Numbered from the stretch's first letter, positions 13,601 to 19,774 are shown. The stretch: DNA of 64,000 nucleotides from Streptosporangium sp. NBC_01755 (GCF_035917995.1 NZ_CP109131.1:7378001-7442000); one strand, 5' to 3'. The notes: generated from the sequence alone by a model not told the origin. Translations and numbers: made by a program.

Positions 13601-16600
13601 GGCGAACGGTCCGAAAATCCGTCCGGCCCGGGGGAGCCGCCTTGGTTGCTGTCCGGCCGCACCGCCGATGCCCTTGGCGTACAGGCGGAACGCCTCCTGG
13701 CGGCCGACCCTGACGCGCGTGCGGCTCGACCGCTTGCGGTGTCTCGCACGCACTTCGAGTACCGCGCGGCGGTGCTGGACGGCAGCCTTGACGCCCTCGC
13801 CGCTCTCGCGAGAGGCGAGGACCATGAGCTGGTCGCCCGTGGTGTGGTTGGGAAGCCGGTGGTACCGACGATCGTGTTCGCCGGCGCGACCGCGTGCACA
13901 GAGATGGGCCGTGAGCTGGCCCGGTTCCCGGTGTTCGCGGCAGCGCCGGCCGAGATCGGCGGCCGGTTCGGGGAGGAGAGCGGTTTCGCGTTCGAGGTGG
14001 CGTTGTTCAGGTTGCTGGAGTCCTGGGGAGTGCAGGCAGAGGTCCGCGGCCATTCGGGGGGCGAGGTCGCCGCCGCGTACGTGGCCGGGGCGTTGTCGCT
14101 GGACGACGCCTACGAACTGGTCACCGCCAAGGCCCAGGACCCTCGTGTCGCCGACTACCGGGTCCGGCCGTTCGGGCAGGACGACGTCGTCGTCGAACCG
14201 GGAACCTGTGGTTCACTGTCCGGCCTGGTCAACGCGCTGGCAGGACTCCATGTGCGCGGCGTCGCGGTGGACTGGGCGGCCGTGATTCCGGGCGGGCGGT
14301 GCGCCGTGCCCACGTATGCCTTCCAACGGCAGCGGTTCTGGCCGCGGGTGGCCCACACCATGCCCCCCGGCCCCATCGAAGCCGATGCCGATGCCCGGAC
14401 CGAGCCGCTGTCGGCGGTGGATCTCGTCCGGACCGAGGTGGCCAGGGCCCTCGGCCTGCCTGATATGCAAGCGGTGGCGCCGGACCGTGAGTTCACCCAG
14501 CTCGGCCTGGACTCGTTGGCCTTGATTGACTTGCGCGCCAGGCTGCGCGCCCGCACCGGCAAGAAGATCGAAGCAAGCGCGGTGTTCCGGCACTCGACCT
14601 CCGAGGCTCTCGCCCACTATCTGGACGAGCTCGACCAGGGGCCGCAGGCCGAGCCGGGCGTGGCGGACGCGGCGCTGCCGGCGGGTGTGATGCCGTACGT
14701 GATCTCGGGCAGGTCGGGTGGGGAGTTGCGGGCGCAGGCGGGCCGTCTGGCGGTGTATGTGGAGGAGGGTAACGAGCTGGGGCCGGCCGATGTGATGTTC
14801 TCGCCGGCCACGTCACGGTCGGCGTTCGCGCATCGGGCGGTGGTGGTCAGCGGGGATCGCGAGGAGTTGCTGGCGGGGTTGGCCGCGGTCGCTTCCGGTG
14901 ACTCGGCGGCGGGTGTGGTGCGGGGTGTGGCCGACGTGGATGGCCGGATGGTGTGGGTGTTCCCGGGGCAGGGGGCGCAGTGGGCGGGGATGGGTGCGCG
15001 GCTGCTGGAGGAGTCGCCGGTGTTCGCCCGCCGGATGGCGGAGTGCGCGGCGGCGTTGGAGCCGTTCGTGGACTGGTCGCTGCTGGATGTGATCCGCCGG
15101 GTGGAGGGTGCTCCGGGGCTGGATCGGGTGGATGTGGTCCAGTCGGCGTCGTTCGCGGTGATGGTGTCGCTGGCAGCCGTATGGGAGTCGCTGGGGCTGC
15201 GCCCGGACGCGGTGGTGGGCCATTCGCAGGGCGAGATCGCCGCCGCGGTCGCGGCGGGCGGGCTGTCGTTGTCCGATGGCGCCCGGGTGGTGGCGTTGCG
15301 CAGCCGCCTGATCGCTGAGCGGCTGTCCGGAGGCGGGATGATGCTGTCGGTGATGGCTCCGGCGGAGCGGGTTCGCGGGATGCTCGCCGATGCCGGGCTG
15401 CTGGACCGGGTCTCGATCGCGGCGGTCAACGGTCCCCAGGTGGTGACGGTGGCCGGTGATCCGGATGCGATGCGGGTGCTGGAGCGGCGGTTGTCAGCCG
15501 ATGGGGTGATGCGCTGGCAGCTGGCCGGAGCGGACTTCGCTGCGCACTCGCCTCAGGTCGAGGGGCTCCGGGACGAGCTGTTGGCCGATCTGGCCGAGGT
15601 GGCGCCGCGTACGGTGCGGGTGCCGATGTTGTCGACGGCGACCGGGCAATGGCTGAACGGCTCCGAGTTGGACTCCGGCTACTGGTACGAGAACGTACGG
15701 CGGACGGTGGAGTTCGCGTCGGCGATCGAGCGGTTGCTGGAGGAGCGGTATCGGGCGTTCGTCGAGGTCGGCCCGCATCCGCTGCTGGCGCTGGGGATCG
15801 AGCAGGCGGTGGACGAGGCGGGGGTCACCGCGGTGGTCGTCGGGACGTTGCGCCGCGACGAGGGTGGCATGGACAGGGTGGTGCTTTCGGCGGCCGAGCT
15901 GTTTGTCCGCGGGGTCGCGGTGGACACTGCGCCAAGCGCGCCACAGAGCCCGCCGGACGTCATCGCGGACCTGTACCGGCAGTCGGTCGACGCCGGCATG
16001 CTGGACCAGGCGGACGCGTTGCTGCGCGGGGTGGCCGAAGTGCGTGAGAAGTCGGCCGAGCCGCCGGCCCTGCGCCTGACGCCGTTGAGGGACAGTGGAA
16101 CCGGGCGTCAGCTGGTCTGTGTCGCGCCCGTCGTTCCCACCACCGGCGAGCATGTCTACTATGGTCTGGCCACCGCTCTTGGCGGCCAGTGGGATGTCAG
16201 CGTGGTCACGCCCGGCGGGTTCACCGCCGGCGAGCCGTTGCCCAGCTCCCGGACCGCGTTGATCGAGCAACTGGCGACCGCGGTCGTGGACCGCACCGTG
16301 GCGGGTCCGCTTGTCCTGCTCGGGACATCTTCGGGCGGGTTGCTCGCCCACGAGGTCGCCGCCTGGCTTGAAGATCGCGGCCTTGCCGTCGACGCGGTTG
16401 TCCTGTTGGATACCCACTTGCTCGACTCGAAAGCCGCCGAGGTGTTGCGGCCCAGGCTGTGGCCGGCGTTGCATGCCCGGGAATCGGTGGTCGACGGGCT
16501 CGACTGGATCCGGTTGTCGGCCACCGTCTGGTATGTGGACCTGTTGTCGTCGTGGCGTCCTCGGCCGACGCGCGTGCCATCGCTGCTGGTACGCGCCTCT

Positions 16601-16771
16601 GTGCCGCTGGGCACCGTGCACGACGACGCCTGGCGATCGACGCTGCCCGGGATGACCGACGTCATCGACGGCCCCGGCGACCATCTGTCGATGCTTGAGC
16701 AGCACGTCGTGGAGACCGGTGGCCGCGTGACGGGCTGGCTCGAACGCACGGTGTTGAACAAAAGGCAGTGA
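2..16771 (+). CDS. Modular type I polyketide synthase, 3' end (partial)
   Basis: The reading frame is open at the window edge, so the N-terminal part of this megasynthase lies to the left. About 5590 residues are visible. Domain order from motifs: ER (partial)-KR-ACP, KS-AT-DH-KR-ACP, KS-AT-DH-KR-ACP, KS-AT(collapsed)-ACP-AT-TE. All three KS domains keep DTACSSS, EAHGTGT and a KSN(I/L)GHTQ motif, so all look able to condense. The protein is cytosolic and would extend and release an acyl chain held on phosphopantetheinyl ACP serines. The C-terminal thioesterase makes this the last PKS protein of its assembly line. The stop overlaps a GTG, and the metallo-beta-lactamase-fold fusion starts 14 bases later, probably in the same operon. 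A TTA codon at 12938-12940 could make translation bldA-dependent. The product is not identifiable from this fragment. Confidence 0.97.
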   Translation, partial: AGESLLVHAGAGGVGMAAIQLAQRLGVEVFATASPAKWEVLRSLGIPEDHIASSRDLEFEERFRKVCGERGIDVVLNSLTGEFIDASTRLLAPGGRFIEIGKLDIRDQEQFPEGLTYRWFDLGETGPERLEQMLGELMGLFASGELRPLPFTAWDVRRGREAFRFMSQARHTGKIVLTMPQVWNPEGTVLITGGTGGLGAEVARHVVAEHGVRHLLLAGRRGLEAPGAVELQAELIAHGVEVAVVACDVADREQVAALLAQVPAEHPLTAVVHAAGVLDDGTIASLSKERLDTVLRPKVDAAWHLHELTQDMDLAGFVLFSSVAGTFGGQGQGNYAAANTFLDALAEHRRALGLAGVSVAWGAWVRDAGMTGTLGQADMRRIERAGISALTVEQGLALFDAAAVAGPAVVVAARLDASAVVRAGGEVLHLLRGLVRGVRRSAASALVPAGDGALGGRLAGMGEADRVRFVLELVRAQAAMVLGHASPDAVEVRREFRDLGFDSLTTVELRNRLNSATGLRLPATLVFDYPTPVVLAEFLLGELLGERADSAVLSPVVRSVADDPIVIVGMACRYPGGVSSPEDLWRLVIEESDAITGFPTNRGWDLEGIYDPDPGRVGTSYTRHGGFLHDADEFDPGFFGISPREALAVDPQQRLLLEVSWEAVERAGIEPESLRGSQTGVFTGVMYNDYGLVLGNAAVGEVVEGLGRRDAVEGYEGTGTAPSVASGRVSYTLGLEGPAVTVDTACSSSLVAVHLAAQALRAGDCSLALAGGATVMSTPNTFIGFARQRGLSVDGRCRSFSESADGVGWAEGVGVLVLERLSDAQRSGHQVLAVLRGSAVNQDGASNGLTAPNGPSQQRVIRQALASAGLSASEVDAVEAHGTGTTLGDPIEAQALLATYGQDRSADRPLLLGSIKSNIGHTQTAAGVAGIIKMVMAMREGVVPRTLHVDAPSSHVDWSEGAVELVTEARSWPEAGRPRRAAVSSFGISGTNAHVILEQPSGVAEVAAAEVEVEVAESGAVAWVVSARSEVALRAQAARLLSHVESFPGLGLAEVGVSLATARSAFEYRAAVVGAERAELVRGLAAVAEGAPAAGVVTGSARGAAKPAVLFTGQGSQRAGMGRELYARFPVFAAALDTVIAELDPLLERLEREPAGQLDGGSLRGVLFAEPGSVEAGLLDRTGWAQPALFAVETALFRLVESWGVRPGVLAGHSIGEITAAHVAGVLSLSDACVLVAGRARLMQALPAGGAMVSVRASEEEVATLLAGRESEVSVAAVNGPASVVIAGIEQPVLDIAAALEERGVRTRRLRVSHAFHSPLMDPILEDFRAIAGTLTYNSPRIAIVSTLTGEAAMAEQLCSPDYWVEQVRRAVRFSDGVRTLHAQGVRAYLELGPDGVLTAMAQDTLAAEAEAGSDPVAVLVPALRGGQDEQTTIVMALAGLHVRGVPLDWRAVLPGGRRVELPTYAFQKERFWPTGRRGGDARGLGLETVLHPLLGAVMVSPESDGVVLTGRLSASTHPWICDHEVLGRVLLPGTGFVELVVRAGDEVGCAVLEELALQAPLILPETGGVRVQVVVDGPGEAGRRAVRVYSRADEHEGGEWTLHAQGVLAERAAEPGFDLVRWPPAGAAEVDVAGAYERLAEIGYGYGPAFQALRAAWRRGEELFAEVVLDERVAAEAARFGVHPALLDAAMHVSLIDPSGVASGGRAVLPFVWRQVALHASGASMLRVRVRHSGEHTLSLDVADENGRPVLSAGAMVGRPVSARQLGAAGGEQSLFQVAWNPIETPATAGAAQVREWSASPDAAVDAADSIVVVDCAARPAGETPEVVRSVAGGVLEALQAWLEREDPTSAPLVVVTRGAVAVGEGADVEVAVAPVWGLVRAAQAEHPGRFVLLDLDEGQERDAAVGVAVACGEPELAVRSGAFLVPRLVRMAQPERPVTVVADDSEAEPDLGFAERSGGSVEVAAGTVLVTGGTGGLGALLARRLVTDHGVRSLLLVSRRGLTAQGAETLVEELTGLGADVRVMACDVGDRDALAQVVGSVPDSAPLVGVVHAAGVADNGVVEALSPSRLDAVLRPKADAAWHLHELTRDLPLAMFVLVSSAGGLVLAEGQGNYAAANVFLDGLAAYRRSRGLVATSLAYGLWDAATGMSAELSDADRERLARIGLPALSAAEGLRLFDVSVRTDAAMTVPLRVEVEVLRGRGGEVPALLRGLVPARRTVRVAAGGGQEDGLRRRLAGLEVGERGRVLEELVRRQVAVVLGHASGDAVEPDRAFSTMGLDSLAAVELRNQLAAATGLSLPATLVFDYPTSYRVAEFLYGELFGSVDSEQVADLPVVRSVADDPIVIVGMACRYPGGVSSPEDLWRLVIEESDAITGFPTNRGWDLEGIYDPDPGRVGTSYTRHGGFLHDADEFDPGFFGISPREALAVDPQQRLLLEVSWEAVERAGIEPGTLRGSETGVFTGLTYNDYGLALGNAAGRVHQATADEGLGRRDAVEGYEGIGTAPSVASGRVSYTLGLEGPAVTVDTACSSSLVAVHLAAQALRAGDCSLALAGGATVMSTPNTFIGFARQRGLSVDGRCRSFSESADGVGWAEGVGVLVLERLSDARRNGHQVLAVLRGSAVNQDGASNGLTAPNGPSQQRVIRQALAGAGLSASDVDVVEAHGTGTRLGDPIEARALMSTYGQGRDAAQPLLLGSIKSNIGHTQTAAGVAGIIKMVMAMREGVVPRTLHVDAPSSHVDWSEGAVELVTEARSWPRVERSRRAAVSSFGISGTNAHVILEQPSGVAEVAAARVDGADGGAVAWVVSARSEVALRAQAARLLSHVEGSPGLGLAEVGVSLATARSAFEYRAAVVGAERAELVRGLAAVAEGAPAAGVVTGSARGAAKPAVLFTGQGSQRAGMGRELYERFPVFAAALDAVIAELDPLLDGSLREVLFAEPGGAQAGLLDRTGWAQPALFAVETALFRLVESWGVRPGVLAGHSIGEITAAHVAGVLSLSDACVLVAGRARLMQALPAGGAMVAVRASEEEVAGLLAGRESEVSVAAVNGPASVVIAGVEEAVLAIAAELESRGVRTKRLRVSHAFHSPLMDPMLEDFRAVAGTLTYSPPQIPLVSTVTGQAATAEQLCSPDYWVDQVRGAVRFSDGVRALHAQGVRAYLELGPDGVLTAMAQDTLAAEAEAGSDPVAVLVPALRGGQDEQKTIVTALAALHVRGVPVSWPAVLPAARRVELPTYAFQKERFWPTGRRGGDARGLGLGTVLHPLLGAVVVSPESGGVVLTGRLSASEQPWMGDYQVLGRVLMPGTGFVELVVRAGDEVGCAVVEELALQAPLVLPETGGVRVQVVVDGPGEAGRRAVRVYSRADERAGGEWTLHAQGVLAERAAEPGFDLVQWPPAGAAEVEVAGAYERLAEVGYGYGPAFQALRAAWRRGEELFAEVVLDERVAAEAARFGVHPALLDAAMHVSLIDPSGVASGGRAVLPFVWRQVALHASGASTLRVRVRHSGEHTLTLDVADENGRPVLSAGAMVGRPVSAQQLGAAAAEQSLFQVAWNPIETLAAGAAAVTEWSELAADRSLEVAVDSVVVDCEARPAGETPEVVRSVVGGVLEALQAWLERESQGSAPLVVVTRGAVAVGDGTDVDVDVAVAPVWGLVRAAQAEHPGRFVLLDLDEGQERDAAVGVAVACGEPELAVRSGAFLVPRLVRMAQPERPVTVVADDSEAEPDLGFAERSGGSVEVAAGTVLVTGGTGGLGALLARRLVTDHGVRSLLLVSRRGLTAQGAETLVQELTGLGADVRVMACDVGDRDALAQVVGSVPDSAPLVGVVHAAGVADNGVVEALSPSRLDAVLRPKADAAWHLHELTRDLPLAMFVLVSSAGGLVLAEGQGNYAAANVFLDALAAYRRSRGLVATSLAYGLWDVDTGMSAELSDAGRERLARIGLPALSAAEGLRLFDVSVRTDAAMTVPLRVEVEALRGRAGEVPALLRGLVPARRVARAAAGGGEDAGERRRLHSKDALAELVRHQIAAVLGHADGVNIGGDRAFKDLGFDSLTTVELRNGLAKRIGLALPVTMVFDHPTADELITYLWSRIEGAAPDVSRPQTRADHDDDPIAIVGMACRFPGEIDTPEQLWRLLADGGEVLSSFPEDRGWDLTTLTSRSATTSGGFLAGVADFDPGFFGINHREALAMDPQQRLLLETSWEALEQTGIVPATLRGNDVGVFIGTNGQDYPTLLAQSEDDFGGYVGIGSAASVASGRLSYTYGFTGPALTVDTACSSSLVALHLAARSLRSGECSLALVGAVTVMTTPEGFVELTRQGVLAGDGRCKAFADAADGTGWAEGVGMLVVERLSDARAKGHEVLAVLRGSAVNQDGASNGLTAPNGVAQQRVIRQALASAGLSVSDVDVVEAHGTGTRLGDPIEADALLSTYGQDRDRPLWLGSVKSNLGHTQAAAGVAGVVKLILAMRHGTLPRTLHVDEPSSHVDWSAGSVRLATEAVPWATNGRPRRGAVSAFGISGTNAHVILEEAERSIPEEGERSENPSGPGEPPWLLSGRTADALGVQAERLLAADPDARAARPLAVSRTHFEYRAAVLDGSLDALAALARGEDHELVARGVVGKPVVPTIVFAGATACTEMGRELARFPVFAAAPAEIGGRFGEESGFAFEVALFRLLESWGVQAEVRGHSGGEVAAAYVAGALSLDDAYELVTAKAQDPRVADYRVRPFGQDDVVVEPGTCGSLSGLVNALAGLHVRGVAVDWAAVIPGGRCAVPTYAFQRQRFWPRVAHTMPPGPIEADADARTEPLSAVDLVRTEVARALGLPDMQAVAPDREFTQLGLDSLALIDLRARLRARTGKKIEASAVFRHSTSEALAHYLDELDQGPQAEPGVADAALPAGVMPYVISGRSGGELRAQAGRLAVYVEEGNELGPADVMFSPATSRSAFAHRAVVVSGDREELLAGLAAVASGDSAAGVVRGVADVDGRMVWVFPGQGAQWAGMGARLLEESPVFARRMAECAAALEPFVDWSLLDVIRRVEGAPGLDRVDVVQSASFAVMVSLAAVWESLGLRPDAVVGHSQGEIAAAVAAGGLSLSDGARVVALRSRLIAERLSGGGMMLSVMAPAERVRGMLADAGLLDRVSIAAVNGPQVVTVAGDPDAMRVLERRLSADGVMRWQLAGADFAAHSPQVEGLRDELLADLAEVAPRTVRVPMLSTATGQWLNGSELDSGYWYENVRRTVEFASAIERLLEERYRAFVEVGPHPLLALGIEQAVDEAGVTAVVVGTLRRDEGGMDRVVLSAAELFVRGVAVDTAPSAPQSPPDVIADLYRQSVDAGMLDQADALLRGVAEVREKSAEPPALRLTPLRDSGTGRQLVCVAPVVPTTGEHVYYGLATALGGQWDVSVVTPGGFTAGEPLPSSRTALIEQLATAVVDRTVAGPLVLLGTSSGGLLAHEVAAWLEDRGLAVDAVVLLDTHLLDSKAAEVLRPRLWPALHARESVVDGLDWIRLSATVWYVDLLSSWRPRPTRVPSLLVRASVPLGTVHDDAWRSTLPGMTDVIDGPGDHLSMLEQHVVETGGRVTGWLERTVLNKRQ
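1684..6960 (+). other. PKS module B: KS-AT-DH-KR-ACP
   Basis: The KS covers about 1684-2990, with catalytic Cys at 2237-2239. The AT has GHSIGE (Ser at 3641-3643) and HAFH at 3941-3952, the signature of malonyl-CoA ATs. The DH starts near 4477 and has an intact HxxxGxxxxP motif with His at 4571-4573, plus the HPALLDAAMH aspartate motif. The KR at about 5900-6440 has GGTGGLG and GNYAAAN, but the LDD position reads ADN, so a B-type call is not supported. The ACP serine is at 6848-6850. Predicted outcome: malonyl extension, ketoreduction and dehydration to a double bond. Confidence 0.9.
7027..12270 (+). other. PKS module C: KS-AT-DH(His to Tyr)-KR-ACP
   Basis: This is a near copy of module B, offset by about 5.32-5.34 kb; long stretches such as about 5801-6000 and 11120-11319 look identical. 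The AT again carries HAFH (9254-9265), so malonyl-CoA. The KR and ACP (Ser at 12149-12151) keep their motifs. The difference that matters is the DH: the catalytic His of HxxxGxxxxP is Tyr (TAC at 9884-9886, context DYQVLGRVLMPG). A DH without this His is expected to be inactive, leaving a beta-hydroxyl rather than an alkene (inference). Confidence 0.88.
12326..14640 (+). other. PKS module D: KS-AT(truncated)-ACP
   Basis: The KS is complete (Cys at 12821-12823; VEAHGTGT; KSNLGHTQ) but clearly diverged from the KSs of modules B and C. The following AT (about 13860-14330) is collapsed. It keeps the linker, a nucleophile motif GHSGGE (Ser at 14054-14056) and the terminal PTYAFQRQRFWP linker, but roughly the second half of the catalytic domain is missing, including the HAFH/YASH substrate-selectivity region. 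There is no reductive domain. The ACP has GLDS with Ser at 14513-14515. The AT cannot be expected to load this ACP by itself. Confidence 0.88.
14690..16768 (+). other. PKS C-terminal AT and thioesterase after the last ACP
   Basis: After the last ACP the protein resumes at a KS-to-AT linker (VMPYVISGRSGGELRAQAG), with no KS. A complete AT follows at about 14945-15860: FPGQGAQWAGMG, GHSQGE (Ser at 15224-15226) and an FAAHS motif at 15536-15550 where methylmalonyl ATs have YASHS. It is then joined directly, without another ACP, to a thioesterase with GTSSGG (Ser at 16328-16330), Asp at 16409-16411 and His at 16682-16684. The arrangement looks like a deleted fifth module. The extra AT may load ACP-D in cis (inference); its substrate is uncertain. 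Confidence 0.85.
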
Positions 16772-16785
16772 GAGGAAGCTTGGAC

Positions 16786-18390
16786 ATGTACTACGAACAC
16801 CTGAGCGAGTCCGTGTGGATCGCCTACGACGGAACCACTCGCAACGCGACGTACGTGCGAGGTGACATGAGCGGGGGCATGCTCGTCGGCACTCTCGACA
16901 GTGCGGACGCCACGAGACAGCTGCTCAGTCACGGCGAAGGCGCGGCGAAGACGGTGGTGCTCACCGACACCGACTCCGGGCAGCACATCCCGGAGGGCGC
17001 CACGACACTCACCTCGGTGGAGACGGCGACCGCACTCGCCGGCTGCCCTCTGCTCGACGCCGTCGAGGTGGAGCGGGGTTCTCCCCTCGATGCCTATCTC
17101 GGGAGATCCCAGCGCACCCACGGAATCGCGGCCCGGCGATTGACACCTGATCAAACCTTCAGCGGTGCGACCGACCTCAAGGTCGGCCACACACTGGTCG
17201 AGGTTCAAAACATCGGGCGCGCCTACAGCGCCGCCGACACGATCGTGTGGCTTCCTGACGAGGCGGTGCTGATCACCGGTGCCGCTGTCGTCAACGGTGT
17301 GCATCCCGCGTCGTGGTCGGGCTCGATCGAGCAGTGGCGTGCGGCGTGCGTCCAGCTCGTGGCGCTACGGCCGGCTGTGGTGGTTCCCGGGTACGGGCCG
17401 GTCACCGACATCACCGGGATCATCGATCTGCGGGACTATCTCGAGCACCTGCACAGCGAGGCGGAGGTGCGCTACCGCAAGGGAATGCCGGTCGAGGAAG
17501 CCGCGGTCGACCTGCCGCTCGGCCGCTGGGAGCAGTGGGCCTGCCGGGAGAACCTGGCGATCACCTTGGCCACCGTCTACGACTCCCTGGGCGACAGCAC
17601 CGAGCGCACGGTCAGCGGGGTTCTGGCCACCGCCGCCGAGATCGCCGAGGGCATCCGCCGACGGCCGCGGATCGCACCCGTCGCCCCCGGTGAGCGTGAC
17701 CAGGAAACACTGGACGCGTTGGGCCTCGTCGGGGGAGAGAACTCGATCTTCGAGCTGCACAGTGTGAACATACCGAACGTCATGACCACCTTTGTGCGGC
17801 ACACCAAGCTGTACAAGGATAGTATGCCCCTGGCCCATGGCGTGATCGACGGCGTCCTACCGCCACGGCAGCGCGAAATGGCGATCTTGCGCGGCGCGTG
17901 GGCGTGTTCGGCGATCTACCAGTGGAATCACCACTACCATGTCGCCCTCGGCGTCGGCCTCACTCAAGAGGAGATCGACCTGATTTCCCGGGACATCTCC
18001 CTGGGAGCATGGACCCGGCACGAGCGGGCGGTGCTGACCGCCGTGGACGAACTGCACACCGAGTCAGTGGTCTCCGACCGCACCTGGGCGATCCTGTCGG
18101 AAACCTATGGCGAGCGTGAACTGATCGAACTCGTCACCCTGATCGGCGAGTACCACAAGGTCTCCTTCGCGCTGAATAGCTGGGGCGTCCCCCTCGAACC
18201 GTGGATGGGCCCTTACCGCATCCCCTCCGGCTGGCGCACCGCCCACCAGACCCGAGACACTCCCTTGGACGATGCCTCACCTGGTGAGCTTGGCGAGTTT
18301 CCTGCAGCAGGTCAGCGCGGCGGAGAGGCCGGGGAAGGCGAGAGGTGGCTGCCCTTGCATTATGTATCGGACGGGGAAACGGCACGGTAG
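16786..18390 (+). CDS. Metal-ligand-free MBL fold fused to carboxymuconolactone decarboxylase/AhpD-like domain
   Basis: 534 residues. The start is ATG 16786, preceded by AGAGGAAG; a GTG at 16768 overlaps the PKS stop but has no such site. Residues about 1-265 follow the metallo-beta-lactamase fold of the class with a THxHxDH loop, a GRAHxxGD strand, TGD and VPGHGP. Every metal position is changed: LTDTDSGQH, GRAYSAAD, ITGAAV and VPGYGP. Residues about 315-500 resemble the carboxymuconolactone decarboxylase/AhpD-like all-helical family (REMAILRGAW...WNHHYHVALGVGLT), without a CxxC. The last ~45 residues are low complexity. It follows the PKS by 14 bases, so a tailoring, shuttle or scaffolding role in the same pathway is plausible. 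No reaction can be assigned. Confidence 0.8.
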   Translation: MYYEHLSESVWIAYDGTTRNATYVRGDMSGGMLVGTLDSADATRQLLSHGEGAAKTVVLTDTDSGQHIPEGATTLTSVETATALAGCPLLDAVEVERGSPLDAYLGRSQRTHGIAARRLTPDQTFSGATDLKVGHTLVEVQNIGRAYSAADTIVWLPDEAVLITGAAVVNGVHPASWSGSIEQWRAACVQLVALRPAVVVPGYGPVTDITGIIDLRDYLEHLHSEAEVRYRKGMPVEEAAVDLPLGRWEQWACRENLAITLATVYDSLGDSTERTVSGVLATAAEIAEGIRRRPRIAPVAPGERDQETLDALGLVGGENSIFELHSVNIPNVMTTFVRHTKLYKDSMPLAHGVIDGVLPPRQREMAILRGAWACSAIYQWNHHYHVALGVGLTQEEIDLISRDISLGAWTRHERAVLTAVDELHTESVVSDRTWAILSETYGERELIELVTLIGEYHKVSFALNSWGVPLEPWMGPYRIPSGWRTAHQTRDTPLDDASPGELGEFPAAGQRGGEAGEGERWLPLHYVSDGETAR

Positions 18391-18499
18391 CCGAACAGCC
18401 AGGCAAGGGACCTCTCAATCTTCCACCGGTGCCGTCCCAGCCGCCACGCCGCCGCATTCCGGGGCCCAGACCACGGGCTCGGCCCCGGCCAGGCAGGTC

Positions 18500-18670
18500 A
18501 GCGTCTTGTCGCGCTCACGCGGTAGCAGCAGCCCGGTACGAAGACGAACAGGGCGTTCACGAAGGTGCCCTCGTGGATGACATCCAGGTCGTGAAGCACG
18601 ACCCGGGGCGCCGCGAGAAGAGCGAGCCCGATTATCGCGATCATGGGCAGCCCGAGAACCGGGCGTCTCG
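18500..18670 (-). pseudogene. Membrane-protein fragment
   Basis: Reading the minus strand gives a hydrophobic stretch (LGLPMIAIIGLALLAAPRVV) followed by a short polar loop and a second hydrophobic segment, with no convincing start or stop. It resembles the first transmembrane part of a small membrane protein. It sits downstream of two other broken minus-strand genes, so it is read here as a relic. The family was not recognised. Confidence 0.4.
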
Positions 18671-18699
18671 GGGCGGGCGGCCGAGGTGGTGGGGTGTGC

Positions 18700-18926
18700 T
18701 GATGAGATAGTCGTGATGGATGATCGCCGGCGCGAGCCGGGCGTACTCATCGGGCCGGGCAAGGCGCTTCGGGAAGGGCACACCGGAGGCCAGCCCGAAC
18801 GGAACTCCGCGGAGACGGTTTCCAGCATCGGCGTTTCGACGATGCCCGGCGCGATGGTGTTGACGCGGATGCCGTCCTGACCTCGTGTTCGCCGGTGACG
18901 ACCGCCGCGATGTCGCGGACTTCCAT
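18700..18926 (-). pseudogene. Short-chain dehydrogenase/reductase, internally deleted and frameshifted
   Basis: The start ATG (18926-18924) overlaps the stop of the acyl-CoA dehydrogenase in a TGATG arrangement, so the two were translationally coupled. The N-terminus reads MEVRDIAAVVTG, a typical SDR first beta strand. The frame then jumps, with the glycine-rich loop and SYK catalytic region missing, to the C-terminal SDR signature GIRVNTIAPGIVETPM and the tail PFPKRLARPDEYARLAP. A second frameshift separates those two parts. It cannot encode a working enzyme. Its ancestor probably oxidised hydroxyacyl-CoA in the same pathway as its neighbour (inference). Confidence 0.7.
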
Positions 18927-19750
18927 CAGTCCTGTTCCTTGCTGTAGGTGGTGATCGTTTCGCCGGTGTTCCCGGCGAGTGCCCCTTGGGCCAGGCCGGT
19001 GGCGACCGCCGCGATTCCCAGCCGGCCGGAGTCGAGACCGGCCAGTGCGATCTTGAGGCCATCGCCCTCCTCGCCGATCCTGCGCCAGGCGGGAACACGG
19101 ACGTGGTCCAGCCGCATGGTGGCGGTCGCGGATCCGGTCAGGCCCATCTTGCGCTCGGGCGGGTCCGCGCTCAGGCCTTCCGCGTCGGCCGGGACCAGGA
19201 AGCAGGAGATGCCCTTGCGATCGTCCGAGGTCCGCGCCATCACCTGGTAGAAGTCGGCATGCCCACCGTGGGTCGTCCATGCCTTCGCGCCGTCGAGCAC
19301 GTAGTCGTCCCCGTCCCGGACGGCGCGGGTCCTCATGGCGGCGGGATCAGAGCCCGCGTGCGGCTCGCTCAGGCAGTACGCGCCGAGGAGGTCGCCGCCG
19401 AGCATGTCGGGCAGCCACGCCCGCCGCTGCTCTTCCGTGCCGAAGTTGACGAGCCCGAAGCACGCCAGGGTATGCACGCTGGCACCGACGCCGATGCTCG
19501 ACCAGATCGCCGCGATCTCCTCAAGTACCTGCAGGTACACCTCGTACGGCTGGCCTCCGCCGCCGCACTCCTCGGGGTAGGGGAGGCCGAGGAGGCCGAC
19601 CGCGCCGAGGGTCCTGAAGACCTCGCGCGGGAACTCCTCGTCGGCCTCGGCCCGGGCGGCCCGGGGCGCGAGTTCCTTGTCGGCGAGGTCCCGGACGAGG
19701 GTGATCAGGTCGGCACTCTCGCCGGTGGGCATGACACGTGATGCGGGCAT
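18926..19750 (-). pseudogene. Acyl-CoA dehydrogenase, C-terminally truncated
   Basis: ATG at 19750 is preceded by GGAGG at good spacing. The 274-residue product has the acyl-CoA dehydrogenase N-terminal helical domain and the FAD/substrate-binding middle domain (LGAYCLSEPHAGSDPAAM; AWTTHGGHADF; KMGLTGSATATMRL). It breaks off after LDSGRLGIAAVATGLAQGAL, where the C-terminal four-helix domain with the catalytic base should begin; family members are about 380 residues. The last ~15 residues are out of register with the family. It is read as a pseudogene because the catalytic domain is missing. It diverges from the TetR gene across an operator-like palindrome. Confidence 0.75.
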
Positions 19751-19774
19751 GGACAATCCTCCGAGAACCGGAAC

